DNA from: CAYPTB01 sp964413535
GTDB taxonomy: Bacteria; Planctomycetota; UBA1135; GCA-002686595
Direction of reading: 5' to 3'
DNA: 64,000 nucleotides
Assembly: GCA_964413535.1 (NCBI GenBank)
Contig: CAYPTB010000018.1
Span: 1 to 64,000 of the forward strand
A model generated the notes under the pieces. That model saw only the letters and a program-made list of their open reading frames with translations, was not told the DNA's origin and ran no database searches. Position 1 is the stretch's first letter. The number at the start of each line of letters is the position of its first letter. Shown piece by piece: positions 28,955 through 38,107 of this stretch. The position numbers and the translations under genes were made by a program.

Positions 28955-31656
28955 GGCGCTCGAAGGCCTCCGGGAGGAAACTCTTCGTCCCGGAAGTCGT
29001 CCAGACCTCCGCGATGGACTGCGGTCCCGCGTGTTTGAAGGCGCTGCTCGAGGGTCACGGCATCCACGCGAGCTACGGTCGGCTCCGAGAAGCGTGTCAC
29101 ACCGACGTCGACGGGAGCTCGATCGATGCGCTCGAGCAGGTGGCGTGTGAGCTCGGCCTGGACGCGCGTCAGGTGATGGTGCCCGTCGACCACCTCTTGC
29201 TGCGCGAGGCCGCGCTGCTGCCGGCGCTCGTCGTCGTGCGGCAGCCGAGCGGCATGACGCACTTCGTCGTCGTCTGGAGCGTGCGCGCCGGCCTCGTGCA
29301 GATCATGGATCCCGCGACGGGTCGGCGTTGGTCGACGCAAAGTGAATTCGCGAACGAGCTGCACGTGCACGAGATGCCGGTGCCCGTCGAGGCCTGGTGC
29401 GAGTGGGCGGCGGCGGAGGACTTCCAAGTCGTCTTGCGGGTTCGGCTCGCAGAGCTCGGCTTCGGCGCCGGGCGCGCAGCGCGGCTCGTCGCGAGCGCGG
29501 CGGGCGAAGTCGGCTGGCGGCCGATCGCGGCGCTCGACGCCGCAGCGCGCATGGTCGCGACGGTCGTGCGCGGCAATGGGCTGCGCCGCGGAAAGGAAGC
29601 GGCTTCGGCCGTCGAAGCGTTCTACGAGCGCGCGCGAGACGAGTCGGCGGAGCCGACGGCGATCCTGCCGGCCGAGTGCTGGACGGTGCGCCCCGCGCAG
29701 GCGGGCGACGCGAACCTCGTTCTGCGCGGCGCCGTGCTCGTGTCGATCGCAGGAGTCCGCGAGCGTTCTGAAGCGGAGGAGGACGTCGCCGAACGCGCGC
29801 CCTCCGCGGACCTCGCGCTGGCGCTGTCGGAGCCGCCCGCGCGGCCGGGTCGCGAGCTCCTCGCGCTGCTCCGCGCCGATGGACTGCTGGCGCCGGCCGT
29901 GCTCGTCTCGCTACTCGCGCTCTCCGCCGGCGCCGTGCTGGTCGAGGCGCTGCTCTTCCGGTCGCTGCTCGGGATCGGCGGATCGATCGCGATCCCCGAG
30001 CAACGCCTGGGGGCGATCGTCGCGCTGTGTGTGTTCGCGGGACTGCTCCTCGCGCTCGAGCTGCCCATCGCCCAGCGCTCGCTGGCGATCGGCCGACGTC
30101 TCGAGCTCAGGCTGCGCACGGCGCTGCTCGGCCGGATCGCGCGGCTCGACGACCGCTACTTCCGGAGCCGCCTGGTGTCGGACATGGCGGAGCGCGCCCA
30201 CCGCCTGCACGAGCTGCGCGTCCTGCCCGAGCTCGGCTCCGAGCTCCTGCGCGCCGTCTTCGGCGTCGTCGCGACGACCGTCGGCATCGTCGTCCTCGCG
30301 CCGACCTCGGCCGCGCTCGCGATCGCTTGCGCTGCGGCCGCCGTCCTCCTGCCCTGGGCCGGCCAACACTTCCTGGCGGAAGGCGACCTGCGACTGCGCA
30401 ACCACTCGGGCGCGCTCCTGCGCTTCCACCTCGACGCGTTGCTCGGGATCGTTCCGCTGCGCGCGCACGCGGCGGGACGCTCCGTGCGGCGCGGTCACGA
30501 CGGACTCATGGTCGAGTGGACCCGCGCGGGACTAGGACTCCAGCGCCGCGTCGTCGCCGTCGAAGCCGTGCAGTCGGTGGCCTCGCTCGCACTCGCCGCG
30601 TGGCTCGTCCTCGACCAGAGCTCGCGCGCGGGCACGTCGGGCAGCGCGCTGCTGCTCGCGTACTGGGCGCTCAGCTTGCCCGTGCTGGGCCAGCAGGTCG
30701 GACTGTGCGCGCGGCAGTACCCGACGCAACGCAGCATCACGCTGCGCTTCCTCGAGATGCTGGGATCGCCCGCCGGGGCGGAGGGCGACGCCTCCCCCAC
30801 GACCGCGACCGGCGACCGAGTCGCGAATGGAGCGACACGCGGCGTGACGATCTGCATGGAAGGCGTGAGCGTCCAGGCCGGCGGGCACACGATCCTCACG
30901 GGAATCGACCTCGAGATCGCGGCGGGCAGTCACGTCGCGATCGTCGGTCCGTCGGGCGCGGGGAAGAGCAGCCTGCTCGGCCTCTTGCTCGGCTGGCACC
31001 GGCCCGCGACGGGCAGCGTGCGCATCGACGGACTCGAGCTCGACGCTCCCCGGCTGGAGTGCCTGCGGCGCGAGACGGCCTGGGTGGATCCGTCCGTCCA
31101 GCTCTGGAACCGGAGCCTCTTCGACAACCTGACGTACGGCGCGAACGGCCGCGCCGCGCAGTCCCTCGGACCGACGATCGAGCGCGCCCGTCTGGGCGAA
31201 GTTCTCGAGCGCCTCCCCAACGGAATGCAGTCGGAGCTCGGCGAAGGCGGGACGCTCGTCTCCGGAGGAGAAGGACAGCGCGTGCGCGTCGGGCGCGCAT
31301 GCGTGAGAGCGCCGACGCGCCTCGCCGTCTTCGACGAGCCGCTGCGCGGCCTGGCGCGCGAGCAACGCGCCGAGCTGCTCGCAGCGCTGCGCGAGCTCTG
31401 GCGCGAATCGACGCTCGTCTGCGTGACGCACGACGTGGGCGAGACCCTGTCCTTCGAGCGCGTGATCGTCGTCGAGGGCGGCCGCATCGTGGAGCAGGGA
31501 TCACCACAGATCCTGGCCGGCGCCGATTCGCGCTACGCCGCGCTGCTCGCGGCCGAGCAGGCGGTGCGCTCGGGTCTGTGGAAGGGCGCGTCGTGGAGGC
31601 GCATGAGGCTCGAGGGCGGGCGGCTCGTCGCCGAGCCGGGCGAGGTGGCGAGTTGA
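28951..31656 (+). CDS. Peptidase C39-containing ABC exporter (NHLM type)
   Basis: 901 residues with a GTG start overlapping the HlyD stop. Residues 10-130 are a C39 peptidase with all key residues: Gln18, Cys24 (in SAMDCGPACL), His104 (GMTHFVVV) and Asp120 (IMDPATG). A long linker of about 160 residues follows, then the membrane domain (from GRELLALLRADGLLAPAVLV) and the ATPase: Walker A GPSGAGKSS, signature VSGGEGQR, Walker B LAVFDEP, H-loop VTHD. C39 exporters cut leader peptides after Gly-Gly or Gly-Ala while exporting the product. The nearby repeat peptides offer only repeated Ala-Gly sites (KAG, RAG), so cleavage of them is a hypothesis. Confidence 0.93.
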   Translation: MRRSKASGRKLFVPEVVQTSAMDCGPACLKALLEGHGIHASYGRLREACHTDVDGSSIDALEQVACELGLDARQVMVPVDHLLLREAALLPALVVVRQPSGMTHFVVVWSVRAGLVQIMDPATGRRWSTQSEFANELHVHEMPVPVEAWCEWAAAEDFQVVLRVRLAELGFGAGRAARLVASAAGEVGWRPIAALDAAARMVATVVRGNGLRRGKEAASAVEAFYERARDESAEPTAILPAECWTVRPAQAGDANLVLRGAVLVSIAGVRERSEAEEDVAERAPSADLALALSEPPARPGRELLALLRADGLLAPAVLVSLLALSAGAVLVEALLFRSLLGIGGSIAIPEQRLGAIVALCVFAGLLLALELPIAQRSLAIGRRLELRLRTALLGRIARLDDRYFRSRLVSDMAERAHRLHELRVLPELGSELLRAVFGVVATTVGIVVLAPTSAALAIACAAAAVLLPWAGQHFLAEGDLRLRNHSGALLRFHLDALLGIVPLRAHAAGRSVRRGHDGLMVEWTRAGLGLQRRVVAVEAVQSVASLALAAWLVLDQSSRAGTSGSALLLAYWALSLPVLGQQVGLCARQYPTQRSITLRFLEMLGSPAGAEGDASPTTATGDRVANGATRGVTICMEGVSVQAGGHTILTGIDLEIAAGSHVAIVGPSGAGKSSLLGLLLGWHRPATGSVRIDGLELDAPRLECLRRETAWVDPSVQLWNRSLFDNLTYGANGRAAQSLGPTIERARLGEVLERLPNGMQSELGEGGTLVSGGEGQRVRVGRACVRAPTRLAVFDEPLRGLAREQRAELLAALRELWRESTLVCVTHDVGETLSFERVIVVEGGRIVEQGSPQILAGADSRYAALLAAEQAVRSGLWKGASWRRMRLEGGRLVAEPGEVAS

Positions 31657-33779
31657 TCGGCGCACCCGCTGAGCTCTTCTGGCCCGCCGCGCGGTTGGAC
31701 GAGGCGCTCGAGAGCGCGGCTCGCCACGCGGGCATCGCCGCGTCGCCGGCGCGCCGAGCGAGGCATCGGCGGGAAGACGACCGGCTCCCGACGGCGCTCG
31801 CGCAGCGGATCGAAGCGGCAGCAGCTCGGCTCGGGATCGAAGCCGAACCGCTCGACGTCGCCTACGGCGATCTCGCGGCGCGACTCGTCGCCGCGTCGCC
31901 CGTGATCGTCGGCTTCGGCGGGGACCAGCCCGGGGTGGCGGCGATCGTCGGACGCAAGGGAACAGAGCTCCTGCTGCTCTCCCCCCAACTGGAGCGCATC
32001 CGGGTCGACCCGGAGGTCGTGGTCCGCGAGCTGTGCCGCGCGCTCGAAGCTCCGGCTCTCTCGGAGATCGACCGCGTGCTCGAGCTCTCGCGGATACCGG
32101 AGTCACGCCGCGCGACGGCGCGCCGGGCGGTGCTCGGCGAGAAGCTCCGAACGGCGCGCGTGCGCGGCCTCTTCGCGCTGCGCCCGGCCCCGAACACGAG
32201 CTTGCGGGCGGAGCTCCGACGCGCCGGTGTCCCGGGGCGCCTGGCGCTCCTGCTCGGAGCCCACGCGGCCCAGTACGCGTTGTGGATCCTCTCCTGGTGG
32301 GTGGTCGGGCGCGCGGCCCTGGAAGGCCGCTTCGATCCGGGCTGGTTCCACGCCTGGGCGCTCCTGCTCGCGAGCCTCCTGCCGTTCCGTCTGCTCGCGA
32401 CGTGGCTCCAGGGAACGTTCGCCGTCGCGGCGGGCGGCATCCTCAAGCAGCGGCTGCTCGCGGCGGCGCTGCGTCTCGATCCGGAGCGCGTGCGCGGCCG
32501 CGGAATGGGCGACTTCGTGGGCCGCGTCATCGAATCCGAAGCGGTCGAGTCCCTGGCTCTCGGCGGAGGGATCGCCGGCCTGACCGCGGTCGTCGAGCTC
32601 ATCGCGGCGGCGCTCGTCTTCGCCATTGCTCCCGGCGGTTGGCCGCTCGCCGCGGCGCTCGCCGTGTGGACCGCGCTCGTGCTCGGCGCCGGCGCGTGGT
32701 GCTACGCGCGCCGGCGCGCTTGGACGCTCGAGCGCCTCGCTCTGTCGCACGACCTGATCGAGAAGATGGTCGGTCACCGGACGCGGCTCGTGCAGGAGTC
32801 GCGCGACGCGTGGCACGCGGGCGAGGATGCGAGCCTCGAGCGCTACCTGCGCGAGTCCGGGCGCATGGATCGCGCGACGGCCTGGCTCACGGCCGTGGCG
32901 CCCCGCGGTTGGCTGATCGTCGGCGTCCTCGGCCTCGCTCCGCTCGTCCTGGAGGGAGAGGCATCGGTCGCGGTGCTCGCCGCGCAACTCGGCGGCGTGC
33001 TCCTCGCGTACCTGGCGACGCATCGCCTGGCCCACGGGTTGGCGCAGCTCGGCGGCGCCGTGATCGCCTGGAAGGAGCTCGTTCCGATGCTCGCAGCGCT
33101 ATCCGGCGGGGAGCCGGTCGAGCGCGAGGCGGCGAGCGCGGAAGCGCCCTCTCCCGCGGAGGAGCGCGCGAAGATCCTCGAGGTGAAGGATCTGGGCTTC
33201 CGCCACCGTGGCCGCTCCGAGGCGCTCTTCCAGAAGTTGTCCTTCGATGTGTTCGAGGGCGACAGGATCCTCCTCGAAGGCCCGTCGGGCAGCGGCAAGT
33301 CCACGCTCGCGTCGCTGCTCACCGGACTGCGGACGCCCGAAGGCGGCATCGTCCTGCTGCGCGGCGTCGACCGCGGCACCGTCGGAACCGAAGCCTGGCG
33401 CCGGCGCATCGCCGCCGCGCCGCAGTTCCACGAGAACCACGTGTTCACGGAGACGTTCGCCTTCAACCTGTTGATGGGCCAGCGTTGGCCGCCGCTGGAG
33501 GAGGACTGGAAGCGCGCCGAGGACCTGTGCGGCGAGCTCGGCTTCGCGGAGCTGCTCGCGCGCATGCCGGCCGGGATGAACGAGATCGTGGGCGAGAGCG
33601 GCTGGCAGCTCTCGCACGGCGAGAAGAGCCGGCTCTTCATGGCCCGCGCGCTGTTGCAGGAGAGCGAGGTGGTCGTGCTCGACGAGAGCTTCGCAGCCCT
33701 CGATCCGGCCACGCTCGAGGGCTCGCTCCGCTGTGCGCTGCGGCGGGCGAAGACGCTCGTCGTGATCGCGCACCCCTGA
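31653..33779 (+). CDS. Second ABC exporter of the NHLM-like pair, degenerate N-terminal domain
   Basis: 708 residues, TTG start overlapping the previous stop (TTGA), with GAGGTGG upstream. An N-terminal region of about 180 residues has a P-V-I-V-G-F-G-G ... LLLLSPQLERIRVD pattern like a C39-type fold, but without the Cys and His, so probably non-catalytic. A membrane domain follows, then an ATPase with GPSGSGKST, LSHGEKSRL and VVVLDESFAALDP. The protein ends directly after the H-loop (VVIAHP), shorter than most ABC ATPases, which continue 15-40 residues. It should pair with the peptidase-ABC protein as a heterodimer. Confidence 0.9.
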   Translation: MIGAPAELFWPAARLDEALESAARHAGIAASPARRARHRREDDRLPTALAQRIEAAAARLGIEAEPLDVAYGDLAARLVAASPVIVGFGGDQPGVAAIVGRKGTELLLLSPQLERIRVDPEVVVRELCRALEAPALSEIDRVLELSRIPESRRATARRAVLGEKLRTARVRGLFALRPAPNTSLRAELRRAGVPGRLALLLGAHAAQYALWILSWWVVGRAALEGRFDPGWFHAWALLLASLLPFRLLATWLQGTFAVAAGGILKQRLLAAALRLDPERVRGRGMGDFVGRVIESEAVESLALGGGIAGLTAVVELIAAALVFAIAPGGWPLAAALAVWTALVLGAGAWCYARRRAWTLERLALSHDLIEKMVGHRTRLVQESRDAWHAGEDASLERYLRESGRMDRATAWLTAVAPRGWLIVGVLGLAPLVLEGEASVAVLAAQLGGVLLAYLATHRLAHGLAQLGGAVIAWKELVPMLAALSGGEPVEREAASAEAPSPAEERAKILEVKDLGFRHRGRSEALFQKLSFDVFEGDRILLEGPSGSGKSTLASLLTGLRTPEGGIVLLRGVDRGTVGTEAWRRRIAAAPQFHENHVFTETFAFNLLMGQRWPPLEEDWKRAEDLCGELGFAELLARMPAGMNEIVGESGWQLSHGEKSRLFMARALLQESEVVVLDESFAALDPATLEGSLRCALRRAKTLVVIAHP

Positions 33780-33802
33780 CGGCCACGAACGGGAGCCGAA
33801 GG

Positions 33803-34036
33803 GTGAACGAACTCGTGGAGCCCGCACGTCCGGCCGAACATCAGGTCGTGCTCGAGCCGGGCGGCGAGTTCGAGGTGCACTTCGATGGGCACGTGGCGGG
33901 CGAAGTCATCCGGGCGAGCAGACGATCTCGATCGCGATGGACCCTCGGCGCGTCCGACGTGGACCGGGTCGAGTCGCTCTCGCCAAACGCTGCCGGGGCG
34001 ACGTTGCGGGTTCTTTCCCTCAGACTTACGATTTGA
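33803..34036 (+). CDS. Small hypothetical protein after the exporter
   Basis: 77 residues from a GTG start with GGGAGCCGAAGG just upstream. The central EPGGEFEVHFDGHVAGEVI looks like folded beta-structure; the tail is Arg/Ser-rich. It begins 23 bp after the ABC gene and is probably in the same operon. I recognise no family. It could be a small partner of the exporter, or the leftover of a larger gene. Confidence 0.45.
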   Translation: MNELVEPARPAEHQVVLEPGGEFEVHFDGHVAGEVIRASRRSRSRWTLGASDVDRVESLSPNAAGATLRVLSLRLTI

Positions 34037-34104
34037 GGCTCGCCCGGCCCCGAGGCATCCCGTCCGAGCGCACCCATGGCTCGCAACCATTCCGCGCCGC
34101 TCGG

Positions 34105-36321
34105 ATGAAGCCGAGCACAAGGTCCTGCTCGTGGGCGGCGCTCGAGTTCCTCGGGCTCTTGCTGCTGACGCTCGCCGGTTTCAGCTTCCTCCTGAGCGGA
34201 GATCGCGGTCCGCTCGAGATGGACTTCGGGGGCATCTTCCTCCCGCCGCTCTTCCAGGTGCGCGCGGCGTTGCTCGACGGAAGCCTCCTCTACTGGGACG
34301 CGGAGCGCTACGGAGGTACGCCCTACTGGGCGCTGCCGAACACGGCGCCCGCGTATCCGCCGCTCTTGCTCGCGCTCCTTTTGCGCGAGCCGCTCGGAGC
34401 GACGAACCTCGTCGTCCTCGCGCACCTCCTCGCGGGCGCATGGGGCACGCGAGCCTTGGCGCGGAAGATTGGCGTGGGTCGCTTCGCTGCGTTCGTGGCC
34501 GCGGCGGCGTACCTCTACGCACCCCTGACGCGTCAGTTGGGCTCGAGCCAGCCCTGGGCGATCATGGCCTTCGCCTACGTGCCCTGGACGCTGTTGCAGG
34601 TCGTCCGCCTGGCGGGCGGCGCCGACTGGCGCGCCTGCGGCATCACGGCCGGTCTGCTCTTCTCGGGGACCACCTGGTGCGGCGGCTACATGATGTTGCT
34701 GCCCGGATTGATGAGCATTGGGTTGCTCGCCCTCTTCTTCGCGCTGCGCAAGCCGCTCGTCCGCGAGCTCGGGCGAGCGGCTGGGATGCTGTTCGTGATG
34801 ATGCTCGTGTTCGTCGCCGCTTCGGCCGGACGCATGATTCCGACAGCGGCCTGGATGGAGCTCACGAATCGCAGCCAGAGCCTGTCCCTCCAAGAAGTGA
34901 TCGCGAACTCGCTCTCGTTCAGCGGGATCGTCGAATGGGCGTTGTGGCCGGGCTTCATCGCGCTGGGGCTCGTGTTGGTCGCCCTGGGAGCGGCGCTCGC
35001 GCGCCGGCGGCCCAACGTCCTGCCCGTGTTCTCGACGGTCCTGGTCCTGATGCTCCTCTCCACAGGTCTGCCGCAGCGCGCATTTCTGTACGAATGGGTG
35101 CCCGGTTTCGACCGCGTCCGCGACCCGCGCAACTTCTGGTCGCCGCTGATGGTGCTGGTCCCGGTCCTGATGGCGATCGGTTTCGACATCGTCTCCGCGC
35201 AGCTCGCGCGGAAGGCCGCCTGGCCCGCCGGACCGCGCGCGGCGTTCGGCGCGATCGCCGTCGCGGCGATGTGCGTCGAGTCCGCGCGCTGGGGAGCGCC
35301 GGTGGAGGCCCGCATCGTCTCGTTGCAGGAGCGCCTCGAGGCCAATGCGCTGCACTGTGAGCTGGCCCGCCGGGCTCAGGAGGAGCCGCTCTTCCGCGTC
35401 CACCACGCGCAGGACACGCGCCCCAAGCTCAAGAAGACGGCCAACCTCCTGCGCTCGGCGCTGGGGCTCGAATCCGTCGAGGGCCTGATCGGGAACATCT
35501 CGATCGCCGCCTACGACATGGAGTTGATCCTTCCCTCGCGCGATCAGGGCCCGCGCCTGTGGGGCCTCATGAACTGCGTGTACGTGACGTCGGAGGAGCC
35601 GCTCTCGAAGCCCGAGCTCGAGCTCGTCAGCAAGTTCGATGAGGATCCGAACGAACTCTTCCGGGGGACGGACGGGCCGTACCTCTACCGCAACCACGCC
35701 GCGCAGGCGCGCGCCTACCTAGCGCCGCGGGCCGTGCTCTTGCTCGACGCCGAGCGCATCGACCGAACGCGCATGCTCCTCTCGCGCATCTGGTCGCCGC
35801 AACGCGAAGTCCTCGTCACCGCGCGTTCGGACGAGATCGCAGACGCCTTGCTGCAGCGCTTCGACGTCGTGCTCGACGTCGGCGCGGCGACTGCCGAAGA
35901 TCTCGCTCCACGTCTGCGCGCGCTCGGTGCACGCGTCGCGCCCCTGCCGCCGCAGGGCGAGATAGCGGAGCTCGTCGACCTCTTCGGGAACCCGCCGGAA
36001 CGCGTCGAGCCGCTGCCCGATCCCGAGCGCGGCTGGAACCGCGCGGTGGTCAGCCTTACGGGCGACGCGGGGCCGAGCTGGCTCGTGCTCGCGGAGACCT
36101 ACGCGATCTACCCCGGCTGGCGCGCGTCGGTGGACGGCGTGGACACGCCGCTCCTCGTCGCGAACGGCGCGACGACGACGCTTCCGCTGCCCGCCGGCGC
36201 GCGCGAAGTCGTGTTCACGTTCACGCCGCCCGGTCTGGAGCTCGGGATGGCGCTGAGCGCGGCGACGCTCGTCGTGTCCGCCCTCACTCTCCGGTTGCTT
36301 CGGCCCCGCGGCATGGCCTAG
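34105..36321 (+). CDS. YfhO-like large membrane protein (GT-C-type)
   Basis: About 738 residues. Roughly 11 membrane helices in the first 400 residues contain periplasmic loops with acidic residues (LEMDFGGIFLPPLF, LYWDAERYGG), as in YfhO/GT-C glycosyltransferases. The last 330 residues form a soluble extracytoplasmic domain ending in a beta-sandwich and a final membrane helix. The TYAIYPGWRASVDGV segment near the end is typical of YfhO proteins. The likely role is sugar transfer from a lipid-linked donor. The TAG stop lies within the left inverted repeat of a MITE-like element, so the insertion may have replaced the original end. Confidence 0.8.
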   Translation: MKPSTRSCSWAALEFLGLLLLTLAGFSFLLSGDRGPLEMDFGGIFLPPLFQVRAALLDGSLLYWDAERYGGTPYWALPNTAPAYPPLLLALLLREPLGATNLVVLAHLLAGAWGTRALARKIGVGRFAAFVAAAAYLYAPLTRQLGSSQPWAIMAFAYVPWTLLQVVRLAGGADWRACGITAGLLFSGTTWCGGYMMLLPGLMSIGLLALFFALRKPLVRELGRAAGMLFVMMLVFVAASAGRMIPTAAWMELTNRSQSLSLQEVIANSLSFSGIVEWALWPGFIALGLVLVALGAALARRRPNVLPVFSTVLVLMLLSTGLPQRAFLYEWVPGFDRVRDPRNFWSPLMVLVPVLMAIGFDIVSAQLARKAAWPAGPRAAFGAIAVAAMCVESARWGAPVEARIVSLQERLEANALHCELARRAQEEPLFRVHHAQDTRPKLKKTANLLRSALGLESVEGLIGNISIAAYDMELILPSRDQGPRLWGLMNCVYVTSEEPLSKPELELVSKFDEDPNELFRGTDGPYLYRNHAAQARAYLAPRAVLLLDAERIDRTRMLLSRIWSPQREVLVTARSDEIADALLQRFDVVLDVGAATAEDLAPRLRALGARVAPLPPQGEIAELVDLFGNPPERVEPLPDPERGWNRAVVSLTGDAGPSWLVLAETYAIYPGWRASVDGVDTPLLVANGATTTLPLPAGAREVVFTFTPPGLELGMALSAATLVVSALTLRLLRPRGMA

Positions 36322-36484
36322 CAGCCCGTTGAAGAAGTCATCCGGCGCCATGAACCCCTCCTCCACTCCAGTGCGGCACCCGAAAGCCTCGGAGAATTCA
36401 CCAATTCGCCTGCGTTCCCGGGCACCACACCGAAGCGGATGCCGGGCACCTGGCATCCGGAGCACTTCTTCAACGGGCTGCTAG
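36318..36484. mobile_element. MITE-like element, copy 1 (167 bp)
   Basis: The ends are perfect or near-perfect inverted repeats: CTAGCAGCCCGTTGAAGAAG on the left and its complement CTTCTTCAACGGGCTGCTAG on the right. A second copy of identical length lies at 38432-38598 with about five differences by my reading. One strand can encode a short peptide ending DDFFNGLL, like the tail of some transposases, so it may derive from an insertion sequence. CTAG at both outer ends may be a target-site duplication or part of the repeat. Confidence 0.8.
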
Positions 36485-36724
36485 GCGATTCGCCGGCCGA
36501 CGCTCTTCGTCGTGCGGCGACGCGACGCTCGCGGCAGACTCGCACGCTCGAGGCGATGACGCCGACGCGAGAGCTTCCCGTTCCGAGCCGGTAGGGCACC
36601 GGCGCAGCCCCCCGTCCATTCGACGGCGGGAGCGCCGGTAGACTCCGCGCCGATCAGGTGAAGCGTTCCGATGCCATGAGCCCATTCCACGCCGACGTCA
36701 TGGCTCGCGGAGTCCGTCCTTCGA

Positions 36725-37084
36725 GTGCCGCGGCGCCGCTCGCACTCGCCGGGTTTGCTCGCGGTCTTCCTGTGGGACGCGTTCGCGGACCGGACGTTCG
36801 TCATGCGCGATTCGGTCAACGACTTCGTGCCGTGGCGGAGGCTCACGGCGCAGGCGGCCAGCGACGGACACCTGCCGCCGTGGAACTCGTGGTCGCGCTT
36901 CGGCCAACCAGCCGTGTTCTACCCGCCGCACCTCCTGTTCGACGTGCTGCCGGTTCCGGTCGCCTTCCCGCTATCGGTCGCGCTGCACCTCTTCATCGGG
37001 GCGGCGGGCCCCACCGCGCTGCTGCGGCGCCTGCGCGTCACGCCGCAAGCGGCGCTGCTCGGCGGCGTCGTGTTCGCGTCGGTG
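36725..37084 (+). pseudogene. Truncated YfhO-like membrane protein, N-terminal fragment
   Basis: About 120 residues from a GTG encode the N-terminus of a YfhO/GT-C-type membrane protein: LLAVFLWDAFADRTFVMRDS, then PWNSWSRFGQPAVFYPPHLL and a hydrophobic segment. Resemblance stops at GGVVFAS (about 37080), where the DNA becomes the antisense of the NHL-repeat gene. The catalytic and C-terminal parts are gone, so it cannot be functional. It resembles the neighbouring gene at 34105-36321 in type but is a different member. Confidence 0.75.
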
Positions 37085-38065
37085 CGGCACGAGCTTCGTG
37101 ATGCGGCCGTGCTCGAGCCACTCGACGACGTAGAGACTTCCGTCGCGGGCCCACGCAAGGCCGTGCGGCGACGCGAACACGCCCGGCACGATGTCCGCCG
37201 GCGCGAGGTCGTTGCGGTCGCGCTTCGCGGGATCCGGATTCTCTCCCAAGTGCACGAGGGGCTTCCCGGCGCGGTCGAGCAGCGTGACCTTCCCGTCGAT
37301 GTCGGCGAGCGCGTAGACGTCGCCGCGCGGCTCGATGAAGCACGGGCGGCGAATGCCGTCCGTCCACACCTCGCGCGGTTTCCCCCCGAGGTCGAACACC
37401 TGCACGCGCCGGTTCTCGCGGTCGGCGACGAGCAGCGCGAGTTCGCCGTCGCGCTCCTCGATCCACAGCCCGTGCGGGTTCTTCACCTGCCCAATCTCCT
37501 TGCCCGCACCTCCGAAGGTGCCGAGGTACTTCCGTTCCCGGTCGAAGCGATGGATGTAGGAGCGCCCGTAGCCGTCCGCCACGTACACGTCGCCGTTCGG
37601 CGCGACCGCGACGCTCGTCGGGTGGTACTTCTTGCCGCCTTCGTACTTGCCCGACTCCTCGGGCCAGCCGATCGACCACACGATCGTCCCGTCGAGCGCG
37701 AGCTTGTAGACCATGCCCTCGACCGCTTGCGCGACGTACAGGAACTCGACGCCGTCCTCCGCCGCGATCGCGAGCCCGTGCAACCCGCTCGCGAGCTCGC
37801 CCGCGATGCTGCGCAGAAAGACGCCGTCGGCCGAGAAGACGCAGATCCCCTTCTCGGTCAGCGTCTCGACGTATACGTTGCCGGCCTGGTCGACCACGAC
37901 TTCGCCGTGCATCGATCCGAGCTCGACGCCCTCTGGCAACTTCGCCCAGTCGCCCACCCACTCGTACACGTGCTCCCCGCTCCCCACGAGGATCACCTCT
38001 CGCACCGGAACGAACGCCGCGCTCAAGAGCCCCGCGAAGGCGAGCACGCGATATGAAGTAGTCAC
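36971..38065 (-). CDS. NHL-repeat beta-propeller protein with chimeric C-terminus
   Basis: About 365 residues starting at GTG (TTSYRVLAFAGLLSAAFVPV signal-like). The body is a six-bladed NHL propeller: MHGEVVVDQAGNVYVET, SGLHGLAIAAEDGVEFLY, HPTSVAVAPNGDVYVADGYG, NPHGLWIEERDGELALLVAD, ASPHGLAWARDGSLYVVEW. Such proteins are exported and bind ligands or partners, and some are peptidyl-glycine lyases. The natural end should be near ITKLVPHR. The last 38 or so residues (RREHDAAEQRR...) are only the antisense of the truncated membrane-protein gene, so the gene lost its original stop. A TTG start at 38107 is possible. Confidence 0.75.
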   Translation of the reverse strand: MTTSYRVLAFAGLLSAAFVPVREVILVGSGEHVYEWVGDWAKLPEGVELGSMHGEVVVDQAGNVYVETLTEKGICVFSADGVFLRSIAGELASGLHGLAIAAEDGVEFLYVAQAVEGMVYKLALDGTIVWSIGWPEESGKYEGGKKYHPTSVAVAPNGDVYVADGYGRSYIHRFDRERKYLGTFGGAGKEIGQVKNPHGLWIEERDGELALLVADRENRRVQVFDLGGKPREVWTDGIRRPCFIEPRGDVYALADIDGKVTLLDRAGKPLVHLGENPDPAKRDRNDLAPADIVPGVFASPHGLAWARDGSLYVVEWLEHGRITKLVPHRREHDAAEQRRLRRDAQAPQQRGGARRPDEEVQRDR

Positions 38066-38107
38066 TGGGAAAGGGGCAATAGCGTGCCTTTCATGCGTCT
38101 TCGACAA

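Noticed and set aside
22575..33803. RiPP-modifying enzyme in the export locus
   Set aside because: I looked for LanM, YcaO, radical SAM and ATP-grasp motifs in this stretch and found none; the only radical SAM gene is the KamA homologue 13 kb upstream.
33937..34104. N-terminal extension of the YfhO-like protein
   Set aside because: 56 Arg-rich residues overlapping the small frame at 33803-34036; the Met at 34105 directly precedes the first membrane helix.
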